Shown: one piece after another, positions 24,601 to 35,821 of the stretch
How positions within the stretch are numbered: the stretch's first letter is position 1
Layout of the letters: every line of letters begins with the position of its first letter
NCBI GenBank assembly: GCA_963920575.1
Contig: OY986973.1
Span: 1,984,001 to 2,048,000 of the forward strand
Source of the DNA: Narthecium ossifragum
Taxonomy: Eukaryota; Streptophyta; Magnoliopsida; Dioscoreales; Nartheciaceae
Direction: 5' to 3'
DNA length: 64,000 bases
Program-made: the position numbers and the translations under genes
The notes under the pieces: generated by a model
What the model was told of the DNA's origin: nothing
Database searches by the model: none
The model's input: only the letters and a program-made list of their open reading frames with translations

Positions 24601-27139
24601 AATATCAGATCTTGGACTTCCACAATCAAATATTTCTTCTGCCTCAAAGAACTCCTCTGCTTCTGTGTCATCTCCATCTCCAGCTAATACATCTGTGGTG
24701 GTATCAGACTCGGCATCAATGTCTGAAAAAAGTACCTGATTCAGGCATGAATACGCTTTTCAACTACCATCACGTTAGGAACAGGCACCCCCTTAAAAAG
24801 AAACCGCACCTACCTCGACTTTGAAGTCCTGTGGAAACTGATCCCTGGCAGTCCATAAAACATCAACTTCCTCCATGTCCAGCAGCAGCACATTGGATTG
24901 AATAAATGCTGTGTTGAACATGGCCCTGAATATCATCTCCTCGCGTTCCAGATCTTCATCAGTATGGATGCACTCAAGGACCACATCTCCTTGAACATGG
25001 CAATGTACATTTAACTTTATCGCTGCACTATATGCCTGCAGTTGTGGTCCAAAATCAGTAGCCTTAATTACGAAAACTACAATCATTACCCCATAGTATA
25101 AACATTACCTGGCTGTAGTGTTGAACCTGATTAACGGTCTTTGGTGTTGAGAAAAGAAACTTGGAAGATCTTTTATCTGGGCTTGAAGGATCTTGTCCAT
25201 AGACACGAATTATTGGCCGGATACCTCCGAGTCGATCAAAATTTGGAAGCACTCTTAAAATCAGACTATCCATGATGAGACTTACTTCTGTTGGAGGGCA
25301 TTCTGCCCCACTGCTTTCTTTCGATAGGTAATGAAGATATCTCAGCTGAGAAGGCTGTGGGTATAAAGGAGTCAAGAGATGAAGGAGCTCTTTAGGAGCT
25401 TGCTTGTACATCATCTCGAGAGTTCTGTATTCCCCAGTATGTAGTTTCCTGTATAGCAGCAGACCTGCGAGCATAAATGCAAGCACCAGCCATCCTCCCC
25501 TCTCACAATGCATGAGCAACACATTCTGTTGACCTGCTCGTGATAGCCAGCTCTCACATGACTTCAAAAAATCATGTATCGATTGCAGAGGAAGCAGAGG
25601 ACAACCTCCATAATTGTGAGGATATTCCATTACCAAAATATCATACTTCGCTACAATCTCAGAGATACAGCCCCCTTTTTCTCCCTCTCTAAAGTTGCAT
25701 ATCATGAATGCGGCACCAGGAAAATAATCCTGAAGTTGGGTAACAATAGTGCTCACATAATTCTTGTACTCATCTTCTTCCATGATCTCCGTTGAGAAAC
25801 AACAGTCAAACACTTCAAGCGCAAATCCGAAATGTTAGTTGAATGAAAGCTTGACCCCATGCAAAAAGTTAGAAAAGAAAAGCCTACTTCCCAGTGCTCA
25901 TCAAGAGACGTCCTATGTAATAGAAGCAGCTGAAAGGCTATAAGGAGGCAGAAATAACAAAGCACATTCTGACTTACATGGAACAGAGGTTCAAGTTACC
26001 AGTTATCACTCAAAGCATGGCAAAGCAACTTAAATTTTCCCAATTCCTATCTCATGTGCCTTAGCAAGCGTTCATCAATACTCTCAGAAACAATAACATG
26101 AAATTTTGAAACTTCCCAGGTGTTAAAGGATCAAAGAGGGTACCATCTTCCAAGAATCTCAAGCCCTGCTTCACAATTATCTGTGACTTAAAGCTTACCA
26201 TCAAGCAAAACATAGATGTTTGTGTACCAATTTGAGACGTAACATGGCATAAAATGCAGATAGACAACATCTATCGAATTAAAAATCATAACGTTATCAC
26301 TATCAATAAAAATCTAGGACGAGAGGATCAAAAGAAAAGCTATAAGGAAAATCAGTGAGGTAACAAAGATCCTCCACAAACCCAAAGTCATCATGCAGCA
26401 GTGATAACAGTATAATAGACAATGTCCCATGCGGCCATGCCCAAATCACAACTTAAGGGGAGGCAAAAAGAAACAGAAAGTAAATGTATCATCCAACATA
26501 CATCCAACTAAAACCTAGAAAGGACAATTCTTTTTTGTGATGAGTTGCTCAAGTTCCTCAAAGAACCAAAACAATTACTTGGTTACAGGAAGACTTCTAT
26601 GGCAACATATGAGACATCGAGCTCATGTGAAGCCTGCAATTCAAATGAGCTTTAAGAATTCACACTTAACAAGGAAAAATCAAACAAGACATGGAAAAAG
26701 CCAAGTTTCTTCCAGATTAGAATAATCTAGGATCAAGCCCCCAGATGTGCCATCCCTAAAGCTCAGACCTAAACGAATATACCGCAGAACAAAGAGGTGG
26801 AAAAATGAATATAATTAATGCCTTTTTAGGGAAACAAGAAGAGCCGCATTGCCATCTGACGCTATTAACATGACCTAGTTTCACAATATCATACTCACCC
26901 TACGCAAGAATTACCCTTATTCTTTAAATCGATAAAATTCTTCAGTTTCAACGAGCAGAATCCATTAGCACTCCATATAAATCCAAGAATTAACGGTACA
27001 AACCGATCAAGAACAACCACATTTCCGAATTCCAAGAAAAAAGAGGCGGGCGATGAAGAGGATTACCGTAAATTCGGTCGGCGATCTCCAGGAGCCGATC
27101 CGGCGGCTTCCTGTAGAACAACCTCCGGAAGAGCGCCAT
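12664..27139 (-). CDS. Class II formin with PTEN-like N-terminus (FH1-FH2 actin nucleator)
   Basis: Nucleates and elongates actin filaments. Nineteen exons join in frame to 1862 residues: 27139-27067, 25812-25109, 25035-24814, 24735-21380, 21146-21026, 20370-20299, 19377-19279, 19164-19123, 18109-18029, 17950-17900, 17816-17735, 16311-16217, 15710-15639, 15560-15444, 13777-13709, 13599-13533, 13123-12980, 12895-12816 and 12705-12664, all GT-AG. The start MALFRRLFYRKPPDRLLEI is the class II formin N-terminus; an upstream in-frame start exists but is not family-like. A PTEN-type phosphatase-like domain covers about 10-190. Its loop reads HCERGGW, lacking the catalytic arginine of HCxxGxxR, so it should be inactive and membrane-binding, as known for this class. 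A C2-like domain follows (about 195-335). Exon 4 (3356 bp) encodes an acidic linker with an 80-residue duplication, then a proline-rich FH1 (about 850-1405) with many runs of 5-17 prolines. FH2 covers about 1420-1815 and carries GNTLNQGTARGSAVGF, the core actin-binding motif. Similar to rice FH5/RMD and Arabidopsis FH13/14/18/20; the exact orthologue is not determined. The last two small exons are the least certain. Confidence 0.92.
17302..17450 (-). pseudogene. LINE RNase H relic inside a formin intron
   Basis: In the intron between exons 11 and 12 of the formin, on the same strand, an open stretch reads DVHVRFIPREENDAADRLAR followed by MAMLFDLFRE. The PREENDAADRLARMA pattern is the terminal RNase H motif of plant LINE elements. 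It is a second LINE lineage, different from the relic at 11311. Nothing longer of the element was recognised. Confidence 0.65.
23779..24303 (-). repeat. Tandem intragenic duplication in formin exon 4 (two units of about 80-85 codons)
   Basis: Codons at about 24303-24049 and 24018-23779 encode near-identical segments. Each runs from VEEKTT.EMF through LEQDREGSSKEINLV, LSDVSQNLEPQHLADE and TEQRSP.DGKFD to FETP. The first copy carries an extra TSEEN-like insertion. Both lie in the acidic linker between the C2-like and FH1 regions. Confidence 0.9.
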
Positions 27140-27675
27140 CCGGCGGCGCCTCCCCCGGCCGCCGTGCCGTCGCCCTCCGCTACCCAATCCAACCCTCGCT
27201 TCTCCGTCGTCCCACCACCATCAACCCCATTCCACTCCCCAAGAAACCCAACCAACCCAATTCACCAATCCATCACCATACCACTAGCGATCCCATCCCA
27301 AGAAGAGGACGAAGGAATCCAAATTCCAAAAATCCAGCGCTCACGCGGGTAATCCTGTTTTCCCCCTTTTCTTTAATGAGATGAGAAGAAGAATAAAAGA
27401 AGAACTCGAGGGGGACCCAGCGAGATCTTGGAGTGGGCCCGGGCTAGGTTGTTTAATCCCCACTTTTTGAATCAGAACAGCGAACAGGGTACTGGGCTGA
27501 TATTGACCGTCAGTTTGTCGTGATCGCATCATGACGGCTATAATTATGCGGGGAATCGAGGGACACCAAACTGTCACGAATTTCTATCCCTGTTCTAAAA
27601 GAGGGCTGCTTCCCGCACCCCATCTGGCACGAACCCCCTCGACACATCTCCCCCTTTCTCCCTAATACCGTTTCG

Positions 27676-27942
27676 GCCTCGTTTGATGTAAAAATAACTT
27701 TATTTCGGGTTAAGAAATTTTATTCCTGATTTCATGAATAACTTTATAATACTTATCTTGAATAAGGGAAAAGTAGAGTGGAGAATGGAAATAACTTTGT
27801 AATAATTACTTGGAATAGGAAAAGGTGTTTGGGGAATAAAGTGTGAAATAAGTAGTGGATTCAGAAATATTCCTGGAATATTCTTTCCCTTAACCCGGGT
27901 TAAGGATTATTCCCGTTTGGTATTCCCGTACCAAACGGGGGC
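27676..27942. mobile_element. MITE, family A copy 2 (about 267 bp)
   Basis: Starts GCCTCGTTTGATG and ends GTACCAAACGGGGGC, an inverted match. The body matches the element at 1868-2133, including the internal TTAACCCGGGTTAAGG palindrome near the right end. It lies about 540 bp upstream of the formin start codon, so it may have altered that promoter region (inference). Confidence 0.75.
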
Positions 27943-28369
27943 TTTTGTCATGTTTGCCGGCATTCAGCGATAAAAATCTTTTTTCCCTCGATTTTGTTTC
28001 TTTTTTTATCATTAGTTTTGTTTTTTTAATCAGTTTTTTTAATCAATTTTATTTCTTTTTTTATCATCTATGTTTTTCTTTTTGGATAAATAGTTTTTTA
28101 TTATATGATTGTAATCTTTTATTTATTTTTAGTTGTAGTTTTTGGAAGTGATTGTTTGTAAAAATTTTAAAAAGTATAAACATATGGATCAAAATAAAAA
28201 ATATACATATGAAAATAACAAAAATACTAATAGTTAAAAAATACATTGTGTTTTGTGAAAAGCCTCCTAAACCAGTATTATAATACGTGTCAAATAATGA
28301 GCAGTCCATCTTTAGTTTTGTACAATAAATATTACCTCAAAATCCATTAACCCCCAAAATCCCACACCA
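27943..28369. other. Very AT-rich spacer
   Basis: T-rich and then A-rich low-complexity DNA between two MITE-like segments. No coding signal was seen. Confidence 0.5.
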
Positions 28370-28557
28370 AACGCCCCCTTAATGGGGGGTTAAGGGAATG
28401 GGGGTTAGCTTATTATGGGTTAAGAGGGTTATCCTTAAAAGTAGAGTGGTGGTGGTAAGTGGAATGAGGATAAAAAAGTAATGATTACTTTTACTGTTTG
28501 GGGGATAATGGGGGTTAACGGGAAATAAACCCCATACCAAACAGACCCTTAAAAATA
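28370..28557. mobile_element. MITE-like segment with TTAA at both edges
   Basis: GGGGTTAAGGG and GGGGGTTA blocks at the left and CCCCATACCAAACAGACCC at the right are bounded by TTAA on each side (near 28377 and 28549). The left sequence also follows CCAAACGCCCCC, the usual look of a MITE terminus. The two ends do not form a clean inverted pair, so this may be two overlapping element ends rather than one. Confidence 0.35.
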
Positions 28558-28889
28558 TGCATATTATTTTATATATCAACCTTATAAGGAGCAAAAACGG
28601 TTACAACCGTTTATCTCCTATTAGTTTATTTACATGTATATTTTCCTAAGTTAATTTTGTATATTTTTATCACCTCCCCTAGGTTAGTTTTAAATATACA
28701 TCCTTATAATCATAAGCCATGAGATTAGTTTTAAATATACATACTTATCTACCTTATAAGATCCAAGGGTAGTTACTTTTATGACTCATCATCTGAGTCA
28801 TAAACTTATACACATAACATACACGTGGTTTAAAATTATAATTAAATAAACAAAAAAAAGATAGTGGCTGATGTGGCGTAAGTTATAAT

Positions 28890-28945
28890 AGAGACAGTGG
28901 GGGCGGGCAGTTAGTCGTGCCAGGTGGCACGGGCCCACCACCTAG
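28890..28945 (+). mobile_element. Helitron-type 3' terminus
   Basis: GTGCCAGGTGGCAC forms a perfect short hairpin. It is followed by GGGCCCACCAC and then CTAG immediately before T. A GC-rich hairpin about 10 bases before CTRR-T is the defining Helitron 3' end. The matching 5' TC end upstream could not be placed. Confidence 0.55.
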
Positions 28946-29416
28946 TGTCTATATAAAGTATGAAAATTTATCTACATTTTAGCCTTTGGGTTTATATGTT
29001 TACACATAAATATATACATATAGTATATGTAAACATATATGTGTGTATACCGGATCTCAGGATTTTTTTTGTGTGGTTTGATTTTGTTTTCCCTTATTTT
29101 TTTTGTTTATTTATTTATCTAATTGATATGATTGTAATCCAACAATGGCGACTTAATTCATCCAAAGATTAAGGTGATTTAATTCAACGATTGAGATATA
29201 CTATTAAGGGTAATTATGTCATTAGACATCCATTCCTCATTCAATATTATAAGGGTGGGAGGAATGAGTCATTATTTATCGAGAATGAATCAGCTATTCC
29301 ATTCCGATCTATTCCATTCCGACCGTGATGAACCCAACATCAGAATGCCTCATCATAGTGGAAAAATGTTATTCCAATTTGAGCAGAAATGGTGAACCAA
29401 ACGTGCCTTTATATAA

Positions 29417-29622
29417 GGGTGTGTTTGGAAGCCACGAACCCTTGGAATGGAATCCATGGAATCCGCCGTTCTCCTCCGTGGGTTCCGTCGTTTGGCAGCC
29501 ACATGATTTCGATAAAAGGGAATCCAAAGCGCGGATTCTGATTTTGACGTTCGCATACAGGTTATAACCGATATCATTCCGTGGGTACCGCCGATCCGGC
29601 GTGCCAATTGCCAAACGCCCCC
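29417..29622. mobile_element. MITE with GTTTGG-type inverted ends (about 206 bp)
   Basis: Left end GGGTGTGTTTGGAAGCCACG, right end GTGCCAATTGCCAAACGCCCCCT; the outer 13 bases are inverted matches with a few differences. The body repeats the left-end theme (GGAATGGAATCC, CGTTTGGCAGCCAC). Confidence 0.55.
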
Positions 29623-30434
29623 TGTCACGTGTTCAAGGATCGGGATCCTCCGGATTCCTTCAACCACTTCATCATCCGTCCTTCATTCCCCATCTCAACT
29701 CAATCCCCACCATCCATTTCTCTCCACCCTCGTCTAACCCTGAGTCCACTATCCAAACAGCCACCCCACTACCACCGCCGCCGCCGTCGCCCACCTACTC
29801 CGGCGATGTCCACATCTCCGGCGAGCACCTCCTCCGGCGAAGCCCTCTCCTTCTCTGGCATCTCCCAACACCACCTCCAGGCTGTCTCCTCTCTCCACCA
29901 CCACTTCATCTCCCTCACCCTACAGCCACCCCACTGTCGAGCTCCATCCACCCGACCACCTCCGCCCCATCCGCCATTAACTCCGGCAGGCTCCCAAGGT
30001 CGCCATCACCTCCCCGCAGCCTTCCTCCTTCCCCGGCGAAGTCGTGGCCACCCGCGGCTCCTTCTCTCCGTCCCGTCGCCGCTCCGACCTCCCGGAGGTC
30101 CCCCTTCACCGACGCCGCCCTTCCAGCCACCGACGACCTCCATCCGAGCTCGACCATCGCCGTGACCCACCCTCTTCCCCCTCCGGTTCCAGCACCTGCC
30201 GACGGCTCTGCTCCGCCCGACGACGCCGATCGTCCCCGAGCTCCAGCCTTCACCGGAAACCGTCGCCACCCCTCTCAACTCCGACTCCTCCAGCCTCCCC
30301 AACCCCATCTAACATCGGATCCGGGGGTCTCCTCGCCGTTTCTGCACTCCTCCGACCCCTTTCAGGCGAGATCCGCCGTCGAGCCGGCCTCCTTGCTCGC
30401 GGTCGTCTTCCCCAACCCCAAAGAGCTTCACTAA
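29623..30434. other. GC-rich, Ser/Pro-rich open region of unknown origin
   Basis: High G+C with long overlapping open frames on both strands. The + frame at 29601-30434 is 277 codons and another + frame contains MSTSPASTSSGEALSFSG. No frame shows a known domain. Overlapping frames on both strands are expected from composition alone. It could be a gene fragment captured by a transposon or the first exon of a dead gene. I do not call a CDS. Confidence 0.4.
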
Positions 30435-30465
30435 GCTGAGCTGGTTCAACCGAGCCAGCATGTAG

Positions 30466-30600
30466 GACCCGATCAGATCTGGTCTGATCCAGATTGATAT
30501 CCCTTCAGATCCAGGCCTTCAACCAGTCTGATCTGATTAGACCCAGCCTGATCTGCTCAGATCCAACCTGATCCAGTCAAGATTGATCCAGGCCTCAGCC
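30466..30600. repeat. Degenerate GATCTGATCC-type short repeats
   Basis: Variants of CAGATC, CTGATC and GATCCAG recur about every 10-20 bases for 130 bp, without a fixed period. Confidence 0.55.
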
Positions 30601-30610
30601 CAGTCCAGCA

Positions 30611-32562
30611 GGCGTCAGGCCCATTAAGCCCTCAGTCCATTTTCGGTCAGCCCATTGCTGGCATCATAGGCAAGGAGTGGCATCCCGGCGACCCGGTACC
30701 CGGGCTTATGAGCTAGAAGTTCACCAAATTTCGACCAATTGTTGCAAAATTTAAACTTGTTCAGCCTGATTTGTGAAATAAAATCTTCGCAAGCCCAAGT
30801 ATAGAAAAACTCAAATAGAAAAAAAAAATGCTTGACTCCATATTTTTTTATAATTCTATGTATCATGTTAGGTATGTGTTGCTTACAATGAAACAACATA
30901 GATTAATACTATATTTTTAGTGATTCTGTTAGTATACTTTGGAACGAAATTTCTCCTAAGGACCCGTTTAGTTGCTCAGAAATAAGCTCGACTGGAGCGA
31001 CTTTTTGATGAGTGATTTTACGGCTGGAATGAGTTTCACTTTTGGGTAACTTTTAGACTATATATTAATATAAATTACGTTAACTTTTGAGTTGAGTATT
31101 TAGAGTTTTTTTTTATGGTGTGAGAGCAAACGTAATTAATAGTTAAAATAAATATATCATGGTATCTAAGCTTTTTTTTTTTTTTTGTGAGAACATAAAT
31201 ATAGAAACAATTAAAATTAGAAAGAAATTTTTACATAACATTTTAGAAGTTGAAAAACCCGTCAAAAAACAGAAAGAGATGTATACACGTACGACGGAAA
31301 CCTAAATTCCTTTAGAACGATATATGTAATTGTCAAAAGTTCCAAGGAGAATTAATATAAATTCATGGATTTTTATTGGATGACGAATATGTTATATATG
31401 GACCCAAAATCAACACCGACTTCTTCTGGTATGGCTGATAATTCTTCAAAGTAATTATATAATTACTTTGTTGATTGCGAAATGACCATATTCTATATTA
31501 GGGTTTCTAGAAAGCCAAACCATTCAAACTCATTGACAAATCACATGACGACGAAGCTCTGTTTCTTAGTTTCAGTAGACTGTAGTGAAGAATTCATGGA
31601 AAGAACTCTGGCGACCTGTGAATGCAGTACTCCTCAAATGGATTAAATATGAACATGCATGCCCGGACGGGACGGACAGACCTAAAACCCATGCATTAAT
31701 TAGAAGAAGAGAGACGTGATACATATCGCATGAGTCATGCATATATAAATAAATACTGAAATAGACGTATGGCCATCGTTCCAGCTGCTTCCAAGTTGAA
31801 GTTGGCAACACACGTACACCACCGTACGTGCCATAAGCTTCTAGCTCGCTTTTCCTAAGTGGCCATCCAAGCGTGGTGATGATTGCATGCACACCCCACA
31901 CAGCACCAGTACGAGTACACTAGTCATGTAGGGACCGAGTTAAAAAGATTGTATGGTCATGAATCATGGACGAGAGAGATCGATGAGAGCTTTCTTTTTC
32001 TTTATTCATGGGGTACTGACTACTGGACGAGCAATCAACTAAGTTATAGCTATGTCTATTGTCTGTCTAATAAGGATGGATCATGGAGCCCTGTTCCATG
32101 TATATCGTCTCATCATCTCATTGTCTGCTGCGATGCTTGGCCCTATCTCACATGGTCGAGCCACACATGCATGCCAAAAGCCATTCTCTTTCTTCTTTTT
32201 TTGCAGCACGCATTGGCGCATTGCCATGCGTCCATGCATGGCGTGCCACGGCCCCCACCACCGCAGCCACCACCGCCATCAAAGTATGTACGAGACGCAT
32301 CTCTTTTTGGATGGTGGGACGTCTCTTGTAGTCGAATGCATCCAAACTGCATGCATGGGGGGGTTTAGTCGTTGCATGGGTTTTTTTTGTTGATCAGTTA
32401 CTTAAGCCATACGGCTGGGCATCACATAAAGGAAAAAGATTTATATACATGTGACTAAACCCCTCATGCATGCAGTTTATATAACCTATGTGGTTAACAT
32501 CCAAGGCAATCAGATGGAGGCCCAATGTCCTTATCCACTACTCCTTCCCATATATGTTAATA
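30611..32562. other. Intergenic, no gene seen
   Basis: AT-rich DNA. GGACCCGTTTAGTTGCTCAG near 30959 looks like a MITE end but no partner was found. CATGCATG motifs cluster at about 31650-32370. Short frames here carry no recognisable protein. Confidence 0.5.
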
Positions 32563-32757
32563 CTAGTGAGGTCATTTGCCACTTGGTAAGATAACCACCA
32601 TCTCCCCTCATAACTCCACACTAACCCCTCCTAACTCCCCTCTTCCTCATTATTATCCCTCCATATCAGCAGTCACATAGGATATATCTGCCACGTAGGA
32701 CGTCAGCTAGGACAAACCAAAGATTAACTTCTTAACCATCCTGCTATATAAGGATGA
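32563..32757 (-). mobile_element. Mini-Helitron, family 1 (195 bp)
   Basis: Read on the minus strand it starts TCATCCTTATATAGC and ends in CTAG. It sits between A (5') and T (3'), the Helitron insertion rule. The interior shares GGTTA.AAGTTAATCTTT and GAGGGGAGATGGTGGTTA with 39657-39860. The 3' hairpin is degenerate. No coding capacity. Confidence 0.7.
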
Positions 32758-33011
32758 TGTCCGCTACTCGATTCAAGTCACGATGGATAAAAGAGAATCC
32801 ATTATAAGAAAAATATATTTTATATGACAATAATTAACCGTAACATAATAGTTGTCATTATTAATTGTCTTTTATGATAATTATTGACGACAATGAAAGC
32901 GTCAGTTGTCTCGCTATTAGGTCAGGATCTGCTTTTCCTTGGATTTTCCTTTGGCTGTGTAATCTGATCTTGTTTTTACGTGCGGTTAGTCCCTTGTAAT
33001 AAATTGTAACC

Positions 33012-33053
33012 CTTTACCTTTACCTTTACCTTTACCTTTACCTTTACCTTTAC
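33012..33053. repeat. (CTTTAC)7 microsatellite
   Basis: Seven perfect hexamer units followed by a variant CATTAC. This hexamer is not the plant telomere repeat (CCCTAAA). Confidence 0.95.
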
Positions 33054-33313
33054 CATTACCAGCAGAGGCTGATCTATTAAAAAGAAAAAGAAAAAAAAGA
33101 GAGTTAAAGTTGGCTCGCCGGTGCAGGAACTCTTGTCATGTGTCAATTTTGATCGGGTCCATATACGTGACAGGCAACCGTCAATTAAGCCAGATGTAAG
33201 TTAGCCTTTCGTGCTCAAATCATTAAACAATAAATAATAACTTCATACATTGAATAATTGTAAATTATAAGAGTGTGACACGAGTCAAGTTTATGTGGAT
33301 TCCCTTTCACTAC

Positions 33314-33790
33314 GACTTGGCTTAATTATCAGGATATTCATGGAACTTGAGTGCTAATGGGTGCTGGGGGTGTCACTAATCAAAAGAGTCCGTTTTCATC
33401 CGCATCCTTGAGAATCGCGTAAATTTTAGCCTCTTACGTGTCCACCTCCTCCCTTTTTAAATAGAAAATATGTAGGCTTTTATAGACCCGTATGGTATAG
33501 AAAATTATATATCTATATGCATCACATTTTTTATTCAACACGTCATATTTTCTCAACGCATCATAATCCAAATTTTAAATTATGACTTGGCTTAATTATC
33601 AGGATATTCATGGACCTTGAGTGGTAATGGGTGTTGGGGGTGTCACTTATCACAAACGCGTAAACTCCACCCTCCTACGTGTCCACCTCCTCTCCTCTTA
33701 GATAGAAAATATATAGGCTTTTATAGACCGTATGGTATAGAAAATTGTACTTCTATCCGTACCATATTTTCGATTCAACACGTCACATTT
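33314..33790. repeat. Tandem duplication, about 270-bp unit
   Basis: GACTTGGCTTAATTATCAGG begins both units (33314 and 33584). They continue in parallel through GGGGGTGTCACT, CCTACGTGTCCACCTCC-like sequence, and GGCTTTTATAGACC. The second unit has small deletions. A related TTTTGTAGACCG segment recurs at about 38640. Confidence 0.75.
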
Positions 33791-33839
33791 TCGATTCAAC
33801 ACTCTTAGACTATATATTAATTTTAAAGTATGATTTTTT

Positions 33840-35760
33840 GCTCAATACATCACACCAAACACCACTCATTACCCAAACAATCATCAAAACCACACACCAC
33901 ACTCAAAACCCCACACACTATAACAGCATAAACACCTAAACTACCCCTGACCCCTACCTCCCCCATCTCCCGACCCCCACCTCCCCCCTCTCTTGACCAA
34001 CACCCCACTTCCACCGGATTGCACCACCGAAACCATCCTCCGCCTATGGCAAAGAATTGTTGCAACTCATTGATGCTCATCTTCCGTGGCAAAGCGGACG
34101 CCAGACGCCGAACACCGGACCCTCCCACCTTGATCACACGCCGGTCTCAATACAAGCTTTGGGGTGAGTTTTTTAAGTCCATTCTTTGCCAAATCCTTCA
34201 TTTGATGCGTTTTGTCACTCGCATCTGATGCATAGTGTGTTTTTTCCTTGATCTTGCTCCTAATGTGTTGGACTTTTCATTAAAAATCAACACTTTATAC
34301 GCGTTCAATGGTTCTAACCTCACTCGATAATATCGGTAATAGTCTACCGATAGTAAAGCACATCTATTGGTCTGGTACTACCTATAGGAGAGTGCAATTT
34401 TTTGGTACCAAGGTACTGAATATTGCATTCATAGGCAGGTGATTTAGTTCCCGTACGATACATTGCTACCATTCCTTTGTGGTTGGTTTCGATAGTCTAC
34501 TACCAATACACTAATTTACCTCTCGGTACTTTGCTACCGATGTGTTATTGTTGTGGTACTATTTACTACTAATCTTTACATTTAATACAACTAATATTTG
34601 CATTTTATTTTTGAAACAACAAAATGATTTGTCCACGAGGGAAACAACACGCCGGGGCCTCATCATCTTCGGCGGTCTTGTTTGGATGAATGTATTATTT
34701 CAAATGGATGAATGTGTTTTCAAACTTTGTGTGGATGAATGTAATGTGTTATTTTGTATAGATAAATGTGTCTTTTATTGTATGAAGTGTTGTGAAATTG
34801 ATTTGTGTATATGTATTAATGATTTGTCTATAGGCCTTTTTTTTATTATCAAGTGTCATAAACTCAAGTTGTCCAAACCCTATCAATTTTTTTAGCATCT
34901 CGATTTCCCTAATGGTATCCCGTGATAGATCATTTCCTACAGCGCTGGCACAAGTAGAAACATACCCCTGAGTGTCTCCATGCAGTTAGCATGACAAACA
35001 CGATGAAGTTTAAGACTATAATGTAATGATTGGTAGTATGTAGAAGATTACAATTCATAGATATTGGTACACAAAAACCGATAACGTTGTGAATTGAACG
35101 GTACATTGATACCAACAAACTACATCACCTGTCGGTAGCATGGTACCGATACAAAAATTCATATCTATATGAAGAGAGCATATTGGTGCCATGCTACCAA
35201 TACTTTTGCCATAATATCGGTGTCGTGGTACTTATAAGTTGAGCTATTCTATTGGTAGCATGGTACTGATATAATGCTTTGAACCCGATATTAAGACAAC
35301 ACTGATCGGTATTGTTCTACTGATACATATGCTATTGTATCGATGTCGTGGTACCGATAAAATGAGCTAAGCAATCGGTCTGGTACTGTCGTAAACGTAA
35401 AAAACGACAATCATTCCTTGGTCAGTTTGGCGCGTACCTTTTCTTCTTGGTTTTCCTCAACTTCTTCACCCCAGCATTCATCTCCTCTATCCATTTCGAC
35501 CTACCACGCGTTGAGATTACAATGGATGTTGGAAATAGAGTTTGAGAGCCTGTTGGATAGGGGAAGAGCAATGTAGGATGAGGAGAGGTTATAGTGGAGA
35601 ATGGGGAAGTGTTGAAAGGTTGTAAGAGTAGTGATCTTGGATGGTTTAGGGTTTGGATCTTGGATGGAGAATGAGGTTTGGAGAAGGGGTTTAGGGTTTG
35701 GGTTGGAGAATGAGATGTAGTGTATGGTGATGTGGCGTGATGTATGATTTTGTGATGAAA
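33840..35760. mobile_element. Probable DNA transposon with subterminal repeat arrays
   Basis: AATACATCACACCAAACACC near 33843 has an inverted counterpart (TGATGTGGCGTGATGTAT) near 35719. Inside, two zones (about 34320-34560 and 35030-35395) are packed with variants of TATCGGTA and GGTACCGATA in both orientations, while the middle lacks them. Subterminal arrays at both ends are typical of CACTA, MULE and hAT elements. No transposase is visible. A gene-like GC-rich patch lies at 33960-34170. The ends are approximate. Confidence 0.4.
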
Positions 35761-35821
35761 TCTAATGTAATAGATTTAGGAGGGTAAAACACCACATTTT
35801 AGAATGGTTTTTAAGTCCTTT

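Noticed and set aside
29581..30439. Three overlapping frames of 131-277 codons on the plus strand, with minus-strand partners
   Set aside because: Simultaneous openness on both strands points to GC-rich composition. No domain, conserved start or splice continuation was found.
31883..32393. 161-codon frame and overlapping 113- and 82-codon frames
   Set aside because: Overlapping frames in an AT-rich non-genic region, no domain and no coding bias.
33012..33053. Interstitial telomere repeat
   Set aside because: The unit is CTTTAC, not the plant telomere unit CCCTAAA.
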